A stretch of DNA of 64,000 bases from Adenanthera pavonina (Eukaryota > Streptophyta > Magnoliopsida > Fabales > Fabaceae): the NCBI GenBank assembly GCA_026686845.1, contig JAIVEN010000013.1:17752001-17816000 (forward strand), given 5' to 3'. The translations under genes were made by a program, and so were the position numbers. Position 1 is the first letter of the stretch. The number at the start of each line of letters is the position of its first letter. This document shows, piece by piece, positions 35,488-46,868 of this stretch. The notes beneath the pieces are model-generated. The model saw nothing but the letters and a program-made list of their open reading frames with translations. It was not told where the DNA came from and made no database searches.

Positions 35488-37503
35488 CTATATGGAATGA
35501 AAGAGAACGATCAAAAGCATCAAATATAATATAGGGAGTATACTTACTTTTCGAGCTTGATTGATACATCTTCTCTTCAACCCTTGCTTGAACTTGCGGT
35601 GTAATATTTGCATTCCAAACCAACCTCCGGGATCAAAAACCTTGTAATGACCATTAGTTTGAGTTGCATCTGACTTGTTGTCAGGCATTAGTGGATCAGA
35701 ACTTGATTTTCCTTCCATAACATTCACACTAATAACCTGCAACAAAAAACTAGAGGCAAATTTGACACAACAAGACTCAAGGAAAATTGAGATTTTAGAG
35801 TAAACATATGGGATGAAAGCTGGGCAGATTTTCACATTATTTGCTAGGTTCAAAATTTGGAAAGATTTGACACTTGTGGATGGTGCACATTGACAAGACA
35901 CGGATGGAGCATAGGTCACAAGAGGAATACATATGGATGAAAACAAAGTATCACAAAGTTTGATGGAATAAGAAGAGAATGGGCTACTGGATAGAAAATA
36001 GAACACACAAGATTCATGAAAATGAGATGGAAGAAACCAATACAGAACCAAAAAGACACATGACTTATGAGACACACAAGAGACATAAAACATAAAATGA
36101 GTAAAGACTACTTCACAAATGAATTGACAAAGCTTTTGATGAAAATGAAATGAAGTGACATAGATGGATAAATTAGAGAAAGAAGACACTAAATGATCAA
36201 ACTGACTTTCTTTCACACTAGATTCAAGAGGAATTGAGGACTCATAACACATCGATAGACTAAATAAATTATAAGAATCAAAGATAAAGTAAGAAGGATT
36301 GAGAGGATGAAAAGAAGGAACATATGGAAGATATGAAGGAAGGAGTTGTGAAGAAACTACCTTAAACTCTCCTTCACTCAAACAACTCACAATTGCTTTT
36401 GCCTCATTATTCTCATCTTTTCTCAAACTGTCTTTTTCTTTTCTCTTTTCTCTCTTTTTCTTTTTCTTTTTCATTCTTCTCTCAAGTTTCTTTTCACTCA
36501 TTTGTTCTCCTCTTTTTTCGGTTTTCTGCACTCTTTCTTTTCTCACTTGTTTTTCACTCCTATTTTTACCACTCATATTCTTCTCACATTCATTTTTCCC
36601 TTCAAGCTCACTTTTGATTTTGTTGTGATTTTCATAGAATTGAATACAACGCATTTCATGGGCTTTCTTTACTTCAAAAGAATAACTTTCATCAAATAAC
36701 CATGGATGCCCAAACACCATATCAACATGTTCAACTTCATCACATCCATGAGAACTAGTTTCTAATGGCATAACAATGTGAGTATCACTAGAAACATGCA
36801 CACCACTATCAACAAAGTTCTCTATCACCTCACTAGTAACATCTAGAGCAGTTGTCTCTACTAACGGTGGTAAATGATCATGACCAATCCCATCAACAAT
36901 ATCATTAACATTTTCCTCCTTGGGATTCTCAAGAATATCATACTCTAATTCATTAGAAACATCATCAACACAAGGATTTTGAGAATTAGTACCTTCGAGA
37001 GTAGTTGATGCTGAGGAAGATATCTCTTGCATTTGATCTTTTTGCTCCAAATGAGAGTCACTAGAACTTGGAACTGAAATTTGTACCTTAGAAGTTTGCT
37101 CTTTTCTACAAGTTGGAAGATACTCATAGAAGTAGTGGTATGGTGCATACTTTTGCTTTAAAATGAGCTTCATGCTATTCCAAGTATCACACTGTTTCTC
37201 TTCACGAAGGTACTTTCTTTCAAATCGTTCCCACCAAACTTTGGCTTTTCCTTCTAAGTGAAGAGTAGCTAATTTCACTTTCTCAGACTCGGAGTACTGG
37301 CAGTCTTCAAACCATTGTTCAATTCTTCCTTCCCACTCCAAATACATATCAGGATCATTCTTTCCATAGAATTTTGGAATGTCCAATTTAACATCCTTTT
37401 TGCACGAAGAAACTTGCATGCTATCCAATTTCACATTCAACTTTCGGATTTGTTCATTAAAAGCTCTCATCAAAACTTTAAGTTCAAGTTCTTCACCAGC
37501 CAT
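35488..37503 (-). CDS. G3 Gag-hydrophobic fusion protein
   Basis: About 671 residues from the ATG of MAGEELELKV (the open frame extends 24 codons upstream, probably intron). Order: coiled coil (residues 12-33); Gag family block, about 45-135 (LDIPKFYGKNDPDMYLEWEG, VWWERFERKY); acidic linker with VFGHPWLFD, which resembles LLGRPWLFD after the element D protease; Lys/Arg-rich linker; then about 240 residues rich in Ser, Phe, Cys and Tyr with hydrophobic runs. It ends FDPGGW and then loses the family frame: the shared tail (SLSFHIDCGDSRTNHFEEGG) lies in an overlapping frame at 35333-35623, so one frameshift near 35625 is likely. No zinc knuckle, protease or RT. Function of the second half is unknown. 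Confidence 0.6.
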   Translation of the reverse strand: MAGEELELKVLMRAFNEQIRKLNVKLDSMQVSSCKKDVKLDIPKFYGKNDPDMYLEWEGRIEQWFEDCQYSESEKVKLATLHLEGKAKVWWERFERKYLREEKQCDTWNSMKLILKQKYAPYHYFYEYLPTCRKEQTSKVQISVPSSSDSHLEQKDQMQEISSSASTTLEGTNSQNPCVDDVSNELEYDILENPKEENVNDIVDGIGHDHLPPLVETTALDVTSEVIENFVDSGVHVSSDTHIVMPLETSSHGCDEVEHVDMVFGHPWLFDESYSFEVKKAHEMRCIQFYENHNKIKSELEGKNECEKNMSGKNRSEKQVRKERVQKTEKRGEQMSEKKLERRMKKKKKKREKRKEKDSLRKDENNEAKAIVSCLSEGEFKVVSSQLLPSYLPYVPSFHPLNPSYFIFDSYNLFSLSMCYESSIPLESSVKESQFDHLVSSFSNLSIYVTSFHFHQKLCQFICEVVFTHFMFYVSCVSHKSCVFLVLYWFLPSHFHESCVFYFLSSSPFSSYSIKLCDTLFSSICIPLVTYAPSVSCQCAPSTSVKSFQILNLANNVKICPAFIPYVYSKISIFLESCCVKFASSFLLQVISVNVMEGKSSSDPLMPDNKSDATQTNGHYKVFDPGGWFGMQILHRKFKQGLKRRCINQARKVSILPILYLMLLIVLFHSI

Positions 37504-38860
37504 GCTTAGAATCTCAAATATATTTGTGAATGGAAGACAAAGAAAGGACCTTGCAAACTCTCTCACGTGTTTCACTCAATGATGCAAATTCACTCGTGTT
37601 TCGCACACTTTAAAGGCTTTTTCTATAAATGATATAATTACACTCTTGCCTTTTACCACTCACTCTTGCTTCTTATGAGAGTGCAAAATTGAATCTGAAC
37701 TTAAATCAAGAAGCAATGTTTTAAGTGGCAATCTCAAAGTCAAAGATCCAAAAATTCAAATTCTCAAAAGAGTTTAAAATGTTGGTGACCAACAAAGAAA
37801 GATGGACTTTCTGTTTTTAGCAAAGAAACGAATTTTCCAGCCAAGAAAAGAGAAAAGGAAATGCTGGAAACTAAGACAAGAGGAAAGATGTGGTGTGTAT
37901 ACCAAAGGAAGGAACTTTTAGATGACTTTTAAATATGAAACAAGAAAGGAACAAGTTAGGGAATTAAATTATGAAGGAAATAGAATTAAACTAGAAGAGT
38001 AAAATTCTGGGTAGAAAATAAAAGACAAGAATGAAAACTTACCACAAATGAGAAATTATGAATGGGTATTTAAAAGATGATTCTCCTTTAATGAGATCAG
38101 AAAAGGGAGCAATAACATTAATGCCCAATCACAAAAAGGAAATTTGTAATTCAAGGTATTACCTTGATTGAAAAAGATCTCAAAGTGGGAAAGAAAACAA
38201 GATCTCCTTAATTTTTGGAATTTGCCTAGGCAACCATATTTTTCTTTCTTTCCTTTTTTTTTCAATTTTTTTTATATGAATTTTTTTTTTAAGGCTGCAA
38301 TCAATTCTTTTTTTTTTTCTTCTCTTTTTTTTCAAAAAAATTTCGAATTTTTTTTTGTTGGCAAATTCACAACAAGAAATCTGGGCAGCAACTGAATTCT
38401 TTGGGCAGATAAAAAGGAACTCCACAATTTCAATGGAAACAAGAATCAAATATGGTAAGATACTTTCACAAAGAAAATAGATGAAATTAGAATAGAGTAC
38501 GCTACAATAAGAATGAAATGAAAGATCACAAAGTCTGGAAAAAGGATCAAGAACATAGAACAAAAACAGCAAGGCAACAATAGATGAACAATGACAAATA
38601 GTATGATGAACAGTACGGTAAACAGTACTATGAACAGTACACGATGAGCAGTACTGTGAAATCTAGGCAGCAGGAAATGGATGAACAGTACGAAATGAAC
38701 CGTGATGAGTGTACGGATAAACAGTGACGAAAAGGATTGATGAACAGTGGAATGAACAATCACGATTTTCTGGACAATAAGGAAGAATGGGATAAAACAA
38801 AGAGAAATGAAGCAAAACAAAGACACACCTTGATTTGCAAGCCGAAGCTCTGATACCAAA
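37504..38860 (-). other. G3 leader: PBS, predicted intron and repeat array
   Basis: Sense-strand donor-like AATCAAG/GTGTGT directly inside the PBS (complement of about 38823-38835) and acceptor-like ATATTTGAG just before the gag ATG. The stretch 38583-38765 is a degenerate array of GAACAGTAC/TACTGTTCA words. 38255-38360 is a T-rich tract with GGCTGC. No gene. Confidence 0.55.
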
Positions 38861-39703
38861 TGATAGGAGACACGTTAGGAACCTGTCCTAAGAGCCTTCT
38901 TTAATATAAGGATCGTGCAACTCAAGGAAAGATAAATTGAACACAAGAACAATGAAGAACAACAATGAACAAAAACTAAAGAAAATAGACACGATGAAAT
39001 AAGAAGACTGAACAAAATATTGGTCGAAGGAAGTAGACTCCAAGAGAACCCGTCTCTTGAATCCTAACTCCGGGACGCCACAAGGATCACCACTCCTTGA
39101 TAAGTCCTCATTCTTTCTGGCACTCAAGGATAAGCAAGAAAGAACTCACTGAACAACAACAAAGTTGCTGAAAAGAAATTCATTCATTCATATTGTGTTT
39201 GCAAGAGTACAAGAGGTGCCTATTTATAGGCAAATATTAACCCACAAACTAACTCTAGTTTAGCCCACAAACCTAAACTTATTAAAGCTCATTAATACAA
39301 AAAGGAAACACTAAGCAAAAAGGAGCATTTAATTCTAATTTTGAATTTGAAAAGGTTGGCTCCTCTTAAATGCATAAAGCAAAGCAAATCATATCATTAT
39401 TTGCCTTTTATCGAAAAGGAAACAAATTGACTAAAATAATCCTAATAAAACTTATTAAAAACGTCACTTTTAATGGTCACATGAGAAGCACATGTTGTCT
39501 TCAAGTTATATCTCCCAAATGGGCTTCTTTTGGGCTTGGACCATTAGCCTATATGATTGGAATCATTTTCCATACTTTTTAGCTCTTTTTTTTATCTTTT
39601 TGGGGCTGCAGCTTGATTCAAATAGTTGGGCTTCATGCTCTTTCCGAGCTCATTGCCATGTCCAAGGACTCCAAATGCTTCATGCCTCAATTGTACTCTA
39701 TCA
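38861..39703 (-). repeat. G3 5' LTR
   Basis: 843 bp, nearly identical to the left LTR. TATA complement at 39220-39229 (CTATAAATAG). Hairpins are complements of 39081-39099 and 39041-39059. Followed on the right by copia sequence starting GAAAC. Confidence 0.85.
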
Positions 39704-39834
39704 GAAACAATAATGCAAAACATTACAGAATATAGAAACACAATACACAAACAAAAACATAATATAGTAATACAAGAGGACCCAAGCATAAGATCAAATC
39801 ACTTTTTCTTTGACTTGGTCTACTTGTTGTAAGC

Positions 39835-41947
39835 TTTTCCTGAAGGCTCTGCAGCAGACTTTCCAGTTTGCTCACTCTTCTCCCCCTTTTTGGCATCATT
39901 AGGAAGGTAAACAAAATCAGCAGGAGGAGGGATCTGAGACACTAGAAGAGCGTGAAGAGGCACAAGGACAATTGGTGTTTTTGGATTGAGCTTTGGCAAG
40001 GACCCAAAAACTTCAGAACTTGTGTCTTCATCTTCATCATTAGAAATCTCAAGAAGTTCAGAAATTTCTTGTATTGTGACTGCCAATTGTGCCATTCTTT
40101 CCTCCGAGAAACCATAATAGGTAACGGATGAGGGAGCAGGAGGAGGAAACATTTCTTCAAGCCTTCTTCTCTGAACTTGCAAGAGAGCATTATGTGCAAT
40201 GGCTTCCAAATCAACAAAAGGCATAATGCTTCTTTTTTCATTTAGGGCAGCCTGCATGAATGGTGAAGTAGAGATGGCTACCACTAATCTGTCTACTTGC
40301 TCAGATTCTTACTAAGACAGGATTAACTCTTGAGCATCTACTAGAATGGGGTCATGAGAGCTTGAATCTTGAGGACCTTCTTCTTCTATGGCATAGTCCA
40401 AGGGAGGACCAGGACTTCGTGTGCTCAGTGTGCTAGCAACCTCAATATCATCTACAGCATCATCATGCTCAGGAGGGGTTAGCACAAAGGGGCTTGGAGG
40501 CTCAGGAGTTGGTGACTTAGCAGGCTCAGAGAATCCTGGCTGAGATGGAGCTGATGTGGTAGGAATGGCATTTCGAATGTCTTTATATGCATCAGCAACC
40601 ACTTTCATGTTTTTGGCTAACTGGTGGATTTGATCTTGCAGATGAGCAAACTTGGCATTTTGCTCATCCCTGATGCTTAGTATGAGTGTAGACAAACTGT
40701 TATACAACTCAATGATCTTGGTGGGCTTGGCATGAGAGGAGGGAGTAGATGGAATGTGAGCAGGCAGAGATGGAAATAGGACAGGCTGAGAAGGCTGAGG
40801 TGTAGGTCTTGCAGGAGCCTCAGAGGTACCTTCTTACTGTAGAGATGCATCTTCATCAAAGAAGAGATCTTCAGATTTTCCTGCTCCCTTCCCAATCCAT
40901 CTTCCATCTTTTCTCTCAATCCCCATTCTTTATAGCTCCTCTTCCTTGAAAATCTCAATGGGCTTCCCTTTCCCCTTTTTAAAGTGCTGAATTCTAGCAT
41001 ATTGTAAAATCTTGGAAATGATTGATGCATAAGGGAGTGTAGAGTCTTTCCTCTGATCCCTTACCTTGATCATGCGTTGGAGAATGATATGTCCCAGGTT
41101 AATACCATTACATGTGCTTCTGCCCTTGTGATCAGATTGAAGCTACCTCCTTTGTTGAAGATAATCCTACACATTATGTAGTGTAGGATCCTCACTTGTG
41201 TACTGAGGTCAGTGGGCTTCAACAAACTTATGAGTAGCCTATTCTCCTTTCTTCAGAACAAAGTGTTCAGGATTGTGCTCTCCTTGTAGTTTAGGAATGG
41301 TCCACCTTCTTCATCAGTAGTCTCTGCCTCATCCATTTACCCAGAAGTAGTGATGTCAATCTTAAGGTCATCTTGCCCTGGGATTTCCAATACTTCATTA
41401 AAAGTTTCATCTGTGAGCCAGATGGCCCTTGATCTCATATTGACCTCCCATTTCTTCTTCTTGCTGTTGTACTTCAGGGAGACATACCATGTCTTAACCA
41501 CTTCATCATCATACCTCTCTAGTATCTCTAACAGATTCTTATATCTCAGCATCTATAATCCAACATCAAAATTGTTAGAGAATAAGAAATCTTCCATGTT
41601 CATACAATGAGGCTTGATTACCTTTTTAGTTACAAACTTGGTTGAGCATTCCTCCTGAATCTGAGGAGTGCTCCAAAATGGCATTGTTGTGAGTTGGTAT
41701 TCTCCAGATTCAGTACTGGAGGAGGAAGTGGAAGCAACAGCAGCAGCAGCAAGAATAGAAACTAAAGGCTCTGTTTTCTTCGGTGAAGAAGGTCCAGCTT
41801 TCTTTGATTCAGCCTTTGGAGTTGTTTTCTATTATTCAGAGGGAGTTACCTTACTTGATTCATCTTTTCTCTTCAGTTTTTCACCCTCCTTTGAGGCATA
41901 TTAAGATTTAACCGTTCTCTTTGGTTGTGCCTCTCCCTTTCAAACTT
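39835..41947 (-). pseudogene. Copia element: env-like / plant transposon-protein ORF
   Basis: Reading frames of 154, 131, 117 and 71 codons follow one another on the minus strand with stops and frameshifts between. The upstream part has NLLEILERYDDEVVKTWYV, then RAIWLTDETFNEVLEIP, the pattern of the 'putative plant transposon protein' domain of the env-like ORF in SIRE-type copia elements (family knowledge). Downstream lie a region with a predicted coiled coil (AHLQDQIHQLAKNMKVVADA) and a Pro-rich stretch. Its place downstream of the copia RT/RNase H on the same strand fits. Identification is by motif pattern only. Confidence 0.5.
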
Positions 41948-42434
41948 GTGGATTCTTTACTCTTAACATTTCATGAATGAATGATTTAGAATGAAGTTGA
42001 GAATGAGTTTATAGGATGCGAAAAAGAGTTTAAACGGTAGGAAATGAAGATTTACGGTCAGAATTGAAGAGCATTGAAGAGAGAATTTGAACAGACTCAG
42101 AGAAGAGATGAATAGGGTTGCATCTGTTCAATGGAAAACTGTCGGTTTTAACGTGTGTAACTGCCTGACAGACCAATTTTGAGGGGTCAAAATGCGAACT
42201 TCAAGCAGTTAAAAGTTAAACCATTTAGCAAAACTTACTGACAGATGAATTTTCTTCTAAAAGTTTGTCTGATAGAGGCATGGTCCAAGCAGCACAAGAT
42301 GAACAGACGAACTTTGTTTCAACAAAGTTTGAATTTTGAAGAACAGGCATCAAGCAATAATCAATGCAACAAACAACAGACGAATTATGCATATGAAAAT
42401 TCGTCTTTTAAAGATTCAACATTATGAGCATGGT
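41948..42434 (-). other. Copia spacer with CGTCTGT motifs
   Basis: No gene. Contains GACAGATGAATTTTC, CAGACGAACTTTG and CAGACGAATTATG, related to the motif array in the copia LTRs. It links the env-like ORF to the pol end across the solo LTRs at 42435 and 43431; the pieces 43332-43425 and 44245-44659 belong to the same spacer. Confidence 0.45.
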
Positions 42435-43326
42435 TAATAGAGTACGATCGAGGCATGAAGCATTTGATGATGAGGGCAAGCTAAAAGAAACAATGGACCA
42501 TGGACAAATTCAAGGCACACTTCAAGGCATTGGAGGACCAATAACTAGAGCTAGAACAAAAGCCATGAATGGGGTGATCCAAAAATGGAACCATTATATT
42601 TCAATGATTTTGAGGCCCAAAACAAAGAAAGAGGCAAGCTGCATATGTGGAGCTAAATTATAGTCAAGGAGCCCAACTTGGAGAAAGCCCAGCAAGGAGG
42701 ATTCACTTAAAATCTATGTGCTTCTCATGTGCTCACTAAAAGTGACGTTTTTTAAAGATTATTTTAGTTAATTTGTTTCCTTTTTGAATAAAGAACATGC
42801 AATCATAAATCTGATTTGGTTTTCTTTATGCATTAAAGAGGAGCCAGCATTTTCAAATTCAAAATTGGAATTAAATGCTCCTTTTTGCTTAGGGTTTCCT
42901 TTTTGTATTAATTAGCATTAATAATCTTACGTTTGTAGGCTGAACTAGAGTTAGTTTGTGGGTTAATACTTGCCTATAAATAGGCACCTCTTGTACTCTT
43001 GCAAACACAATATGAATGAATGAATTTCTTTTCAGCAACTTGGTTGTTGTTCAGTGAGTTCTTTCTTGCTTATCCTTGAGTGCCAGAAAGAATGAGGACT
43101 TATCAAGGAGTGGTGATCCTTGTGGCGTCCCGGAGTTAGGATTCAAGAGATGGGTTCTCTTGGAGTCTACTTCCTTCGACCAACATTTTGTTCAGTCTTC
43201 TTATTTCATTGTTTTTGTTCATTGTTGTTCTTCATTGTTCTTGTGTTCAATTTATCTTTCCTTGAGTTACATGTTCCTTATATCAAAGAAGGCTCTTAGG
43301 ACAGGTTCCTAATGTGTCTCCCATCA
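42435..43326 (+). repeat. Solo LTR, family C
   Basis: 892 bp with perfect TSD ATGGT (42430-42434 and 43327-43331). The first dinucleotide is TA instead of TG (decayed end). TATA box CTATAAATAG at 42974-42983, hairpins 43104-43122 and 43144-43162. The in-LTR frame reads GGPITRARTKAM. Inserted in the copia spacer. Confidence 0.88.
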
Positions 43327-43430
43327 ATGGTTCAATAGACAAATTTTGAATCAGAAATTCGAATTTCTACACTTTGTAAAGGTTCTCCAACATGCATATG
43401 TGAAGAAATAGACATTTGTATAATCATCAT

Positions 43431-44239
43431 TGACAGAGGATGGCTTGGACAAATTCAGGAACATGGTTGGAGGCCTTATCACTTGGAATGATTCAAGCCC
43501 AAGAGAAGCCCATTGGAAGAGATTAATTAAAAGATCATGTGCTTCACTAAAATAGCATGTGACTTAAGCATTATTGGACTTAATTAGTATTAATTTCGTT
43601 TTTTTAATTATGGGCTGAACTTTGTTAATTAATAAAGCCCAATTAGTTAATTAGTAGTCTTTTTTGATAGCCCACATTGTAAATAAGCATGTCATGTGCC
43701 AAACATGTGACTTCATTAATGTGGTGGTATATTTATAAGGGCTGAGATCTTATTTTATTATTTTCTTATGAATTTTCTTTATTTTATTTTAGGGCTTTAT
43801 TTTACTAGTTGCTTAAGTCCAATAAGAGTGTTGTTTGGACCTAAAGTCTCCTAATCCTATTAGGATTACTTAAGGCCAATTTAATAAGGTTTTCTAGGCT
43901 TATTAGGTTAGATTTTACCTTGCCTATTTAAGGCTAACTTTAATGTACGTTTTGAAAATTTGAATGATTACTGTTTCAGACTTTTGTGAGTTTCCTCTTG
44001 TGATTCTTTGAATACTATGACTTATCAAGGAATTGGTCAATCCTTGTGGCGTCACCGGAACTAGGGTTTAAGAGACCGGTTCTCTTAGGTTCTAATTCAC
44101 CTCAACCAACATATCTTGTGTGTTTTCTTCTTGCTGTTTCTATTTTTCAGTTTTTGTGTTCCTTGCAATTGCAACGATCCGAGTGTCATTCGTTTCAAGT
44201 GGGTTCTTTAGACGGGTTCCATAAGGGTTCACTTTATCA
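43431..44239 (+). repeat. Solo LTR, family B
   Basis: 809 bp, TGACAGAGG...CTTTATCA, with perfect TSD ATCAT (43426-43430 and 44240-44244). Hairpins near 44026-44046 and 44070-44088. Inserted in the copia spacer about 100 bp from the family-C solo LTR. No GPMTR motif. Confidence 0.88.
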
Positions 44240-44659
44240 ATCATGTTGGACAAAGATAACATTGAAACTTTTTTTTTTTAAATTCAAACTTTCAAAGACC
44301 AACAGACAAATTTCGAGGGACCACAAAGAACTGTTACAATGTAAACCAAGCTAAAGTTCATCTGTTGGGCATCTAAATTTGAATGTTGAGCATGTTGATT
44401 CGTTCAAAAACACAATTTATCACGGAAATTTGTCTAACACATAACTAAAATGCGAATTTCAACTTTAAAAACTTACAGAGTGGATCCAGAACTTAGATTT
44501 CTTACTGTCTCTTTAACCTTTTGATTGTTCCATTTTTCAGATCTATTGTCATTTAAACTCATGAGGAGCACCTGCAACTTACATTAAACTTGCTCCGATG
44601 CTAAAGTTAGAATTAAATTAATGTCAGAAATTCTAAAACAGATTGATGCAGAAATTTAC

Positions 44660-46276
44660 CTACAGTTCATTGGGATTTACCATACCCAATTCTCTCTTAA
44701 TTTTACAATGCCTATCTTCTGAAAGAGGCTTTGTCAAGATGTCAACAACTTGATCTTCTGTAGGGATGTATTCTAATCTAATCTCTTCTTTCAGAACATG
44801 ATCTCTTATGAAGTGGTGTCTAACTTCAATATGCTTCATCCTTGAATGCATGACTAGATTCTTTGTCATGTTAATGGCACTTTGGTTGTCACACATTATA
44901 GGTATTTCTTTTATCTCTATCTCAAGATCTTCAAGCTGCTGTTTCATCCATATGACTTGGGCACAACAGCTTCCAGCTGCAACATATTCAGCTTCTACCG
45001 TGGATAAGGCCACACTGTTTTACTTATTGCTAAACCATGAAACCAAGGATCCTCCAAGAAACTGACATGTTCCACTTGTGCTTTTTCTGTCAGTTTTGGA
45101 TCTTGCAAAGTCAACATCAGTGTATCCTTTCAAATCTTCTCCATTGGCTTTAGGATACCAAAGACCCATATGTGATGTTCCAATTAGATATCTGAAAATA
45201 CATTTCACAGCAGTTGCATGGGTTTCTTTGGGGCATGATTAGAATCTTGCACACATGTAGACACTGAACATAATGTCAGGTCTCTGGCAGTTAGGTATAG
45301 TAGAGATCCAATCATTCTTCTATACTGGGTTATGTCAAACATTTTATCCTCTTCATCCATATCTAGTTTGGTTGTAGTAGCCATAGGTGTTCCCATTGGC
45401 TTAGCATTCTCCATCCTAAACTTTTCCAGCAATTCTTTCAGATACTTGGATTGATTGAGAAAGATACCATCATCATACTGCTTGATTTGCAATCCAAGGA
45501 AGAAGTTGAGCTCACCCATCATGGACATTTGAATTCTCCCTGCATTAGCTTAGAAAAATTCTTGCAAAGAGATTTATTAGTAGCACCAAATATAATATCA
45601 TCAACACAAATTTGAACAATAAGCAAATCTTTGTTTTCTTTCTTAGTGAATAAAGTTGTATATACTTTTCCTTTGTTGAACCCCTTTTTAGTTAGAAAAT
45701 TACTTAATCTTTCATACAATGCTCTAGGAGCTTGCTTTAACCCGTAAAGGGCTTTCTTTAGTTTATATAAACATGGTTTAGTTTTGTAGAGTCTTCGAAT
45801 CCTAGAGGTTGGTCTACATAAACTTCTTCCATGATATATCCATTAAGAAAAGCACTCTTCACATCCATTTGATATAACATAATATTTTTCATGTGTGCAT
45901 ATGCTAACAGAATTCTAATTGCTTCTAATCTAGCTACTGGAGCAAATGTTTCTTCAAACTCAATACCTTCTTCTTGATTATATCCTTTTGCAATCAGTCT
46001 AGCTTTATTTTTTATTATTGATCCTGATTCATCAAGTTTATTTCTAAAAATCCATTTAGTGCCAATGACATGATTATTTTTGGGTCTAGACACTAAATCC
46101 CAGACTTGATTTCTTTCAAACTGATTTAACTCATCTTGCATAGCTAAAATCAAGTATTCATCAGTTAAAGCTTCCTCAGTACATTTAGGTTCAATTTGTG
46201 AAATGAAAGCACAATTTATCATTTGATCTCTAAACTATTTTCTAGTTTTAACTTTCTCTTGAACATCCCCAATCAC
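44660..46276 (-). pseudogene. pol: Copia RT and RNase H
   Basis: Minus strand, in order: IIISQVIGDV and FISQIEPKCTEEAL linker, RT (WIFRNKLDESG, KARLIAKGYNQEEGI, MDVKSAFLNGY, catalytic VDDIIFGATN near 45610, GELNFFLGLQIKQ), then RNase H (ALSTVEAEYVAAGSCCAQVI, CDNQSAINMTKN) ending GMVNPNEL at 44660. These are SIRE-type Ty1-copia motifs. Frameshifts and stops near 45755, 45520, 45205 and 45015 break the frame. The protease/integrase part of what looks like the same element is at 55746-56766. Confidence 0.85.
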
Positions 46277-46302
46277 TTGTGAAATGATAATGCCTACAAG
46301 AT
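46277..46302 (+). repeat. Left 26-bp direct repeat flanking the rubredoxin segment
   Basis: Exact match to 47598-47623 (core GATAATGCCTACAAG); 31 bp with one mismatch if extended to 46272 and 47593. The left copy continues copia sequence; the right copy runs into gypsy pol. It is too long for a normal transposase TSD. Confidence 0.75.
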
Positions 46303-46343
46303 GGTTTACAGGCTTAATATATACTACCCATTTGTTTCTAAAG

Positions 46344-46626
46344 GTCTGTTTGGTTCAATTGAGAGGATTAGAGAGGAGGAGATTAGAGAGATTTTTGATT
46401 AAAGAGATTTGAGAGGAAGAAATTGAAGAGATTTTAAAATTTTCTTATTTTGTGAGATTAGAGAGAAAAGAATTAGAGAAATTTTAATAAAATCTGATTT
46501 AATTTAAAAAGGGATTGAAAAAAATTAAGTGTTATTACTCAATCTTCTTAAAAAATTCTGATTTAGAAAAGACAACCAGGGGTGATGGAAATTAAATCGC
46601 TCCAATATTTTTAAGCAAACAAGGGT
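46344..46626. mobile_element. Possible MITE-like element upstream of rubredoxin
   Basis: Begins GGTCTGTTTGGTTC and ends near AAGCAAACAAGGG, imperfect inverted termini typical of small hAT-type MITEs; the interior is AT-rich with ATTAGAGAG repeats. No clean TSD was found. Confidence 0.3.
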
Positions 46627-46868
46627 AGGGAATTTCAATCCCTCCTCCACTCTTACAATTCCCCAAAATATTCCAAGCCTGAAACACCTTTTGTTCCTTC
46701 AACGAACAAGGTAGATAGAAAAGTGAGAAGGGGCTTGTGGGATTGTGAATGCCACGCTTTCCACGTAGGCTTCACTCAGAACCATTCTCTTATCTTCTCC
46801 AATCTCTCACACAGTCTTCCCTCTCAGTTCGTTCTGTATCTGTGATACAGAGCAAAAAGCCAACAAAA

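Larger units (their letters stand above)
34599..39703 (-). mobile_element. G3: youngest non-autonomous gypsy element
   Basis: LTRs at 34599-35444 and 38861-39703 differ, as far as I can see by eye, by two substitutions and a 3-base difference in a T run, so insertion is recent. PBS: complement of 38845-38858 (TGGTATCAGAGCTT). PPT: complement of 35445-35458. It encodes one long Gag-hydrophobic fusion frame and no enzymes. The 5-bp flanks do not match (GGTTC left, GAAAC right), which is odd for a young element. The left flank is LTR B, the right flank the copia env-like region. Confidence 0.85.

Noticed and set aside
38583..38765. CRISPR-like array of short repeats
   Set aside because: Repeats are degenerate 8-9-base words without uniform spacers, in a plant retrotransposon leader; CRISPR is not expected here.
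46749..46868. Upstream in-frame methionines before the rubredoxin start
   Set aside because: The frame from 46749 is open, but MALQ at 46869 follows an A-rich context and starts a typical transit peptide; the upstream part looks like 5' UTR.
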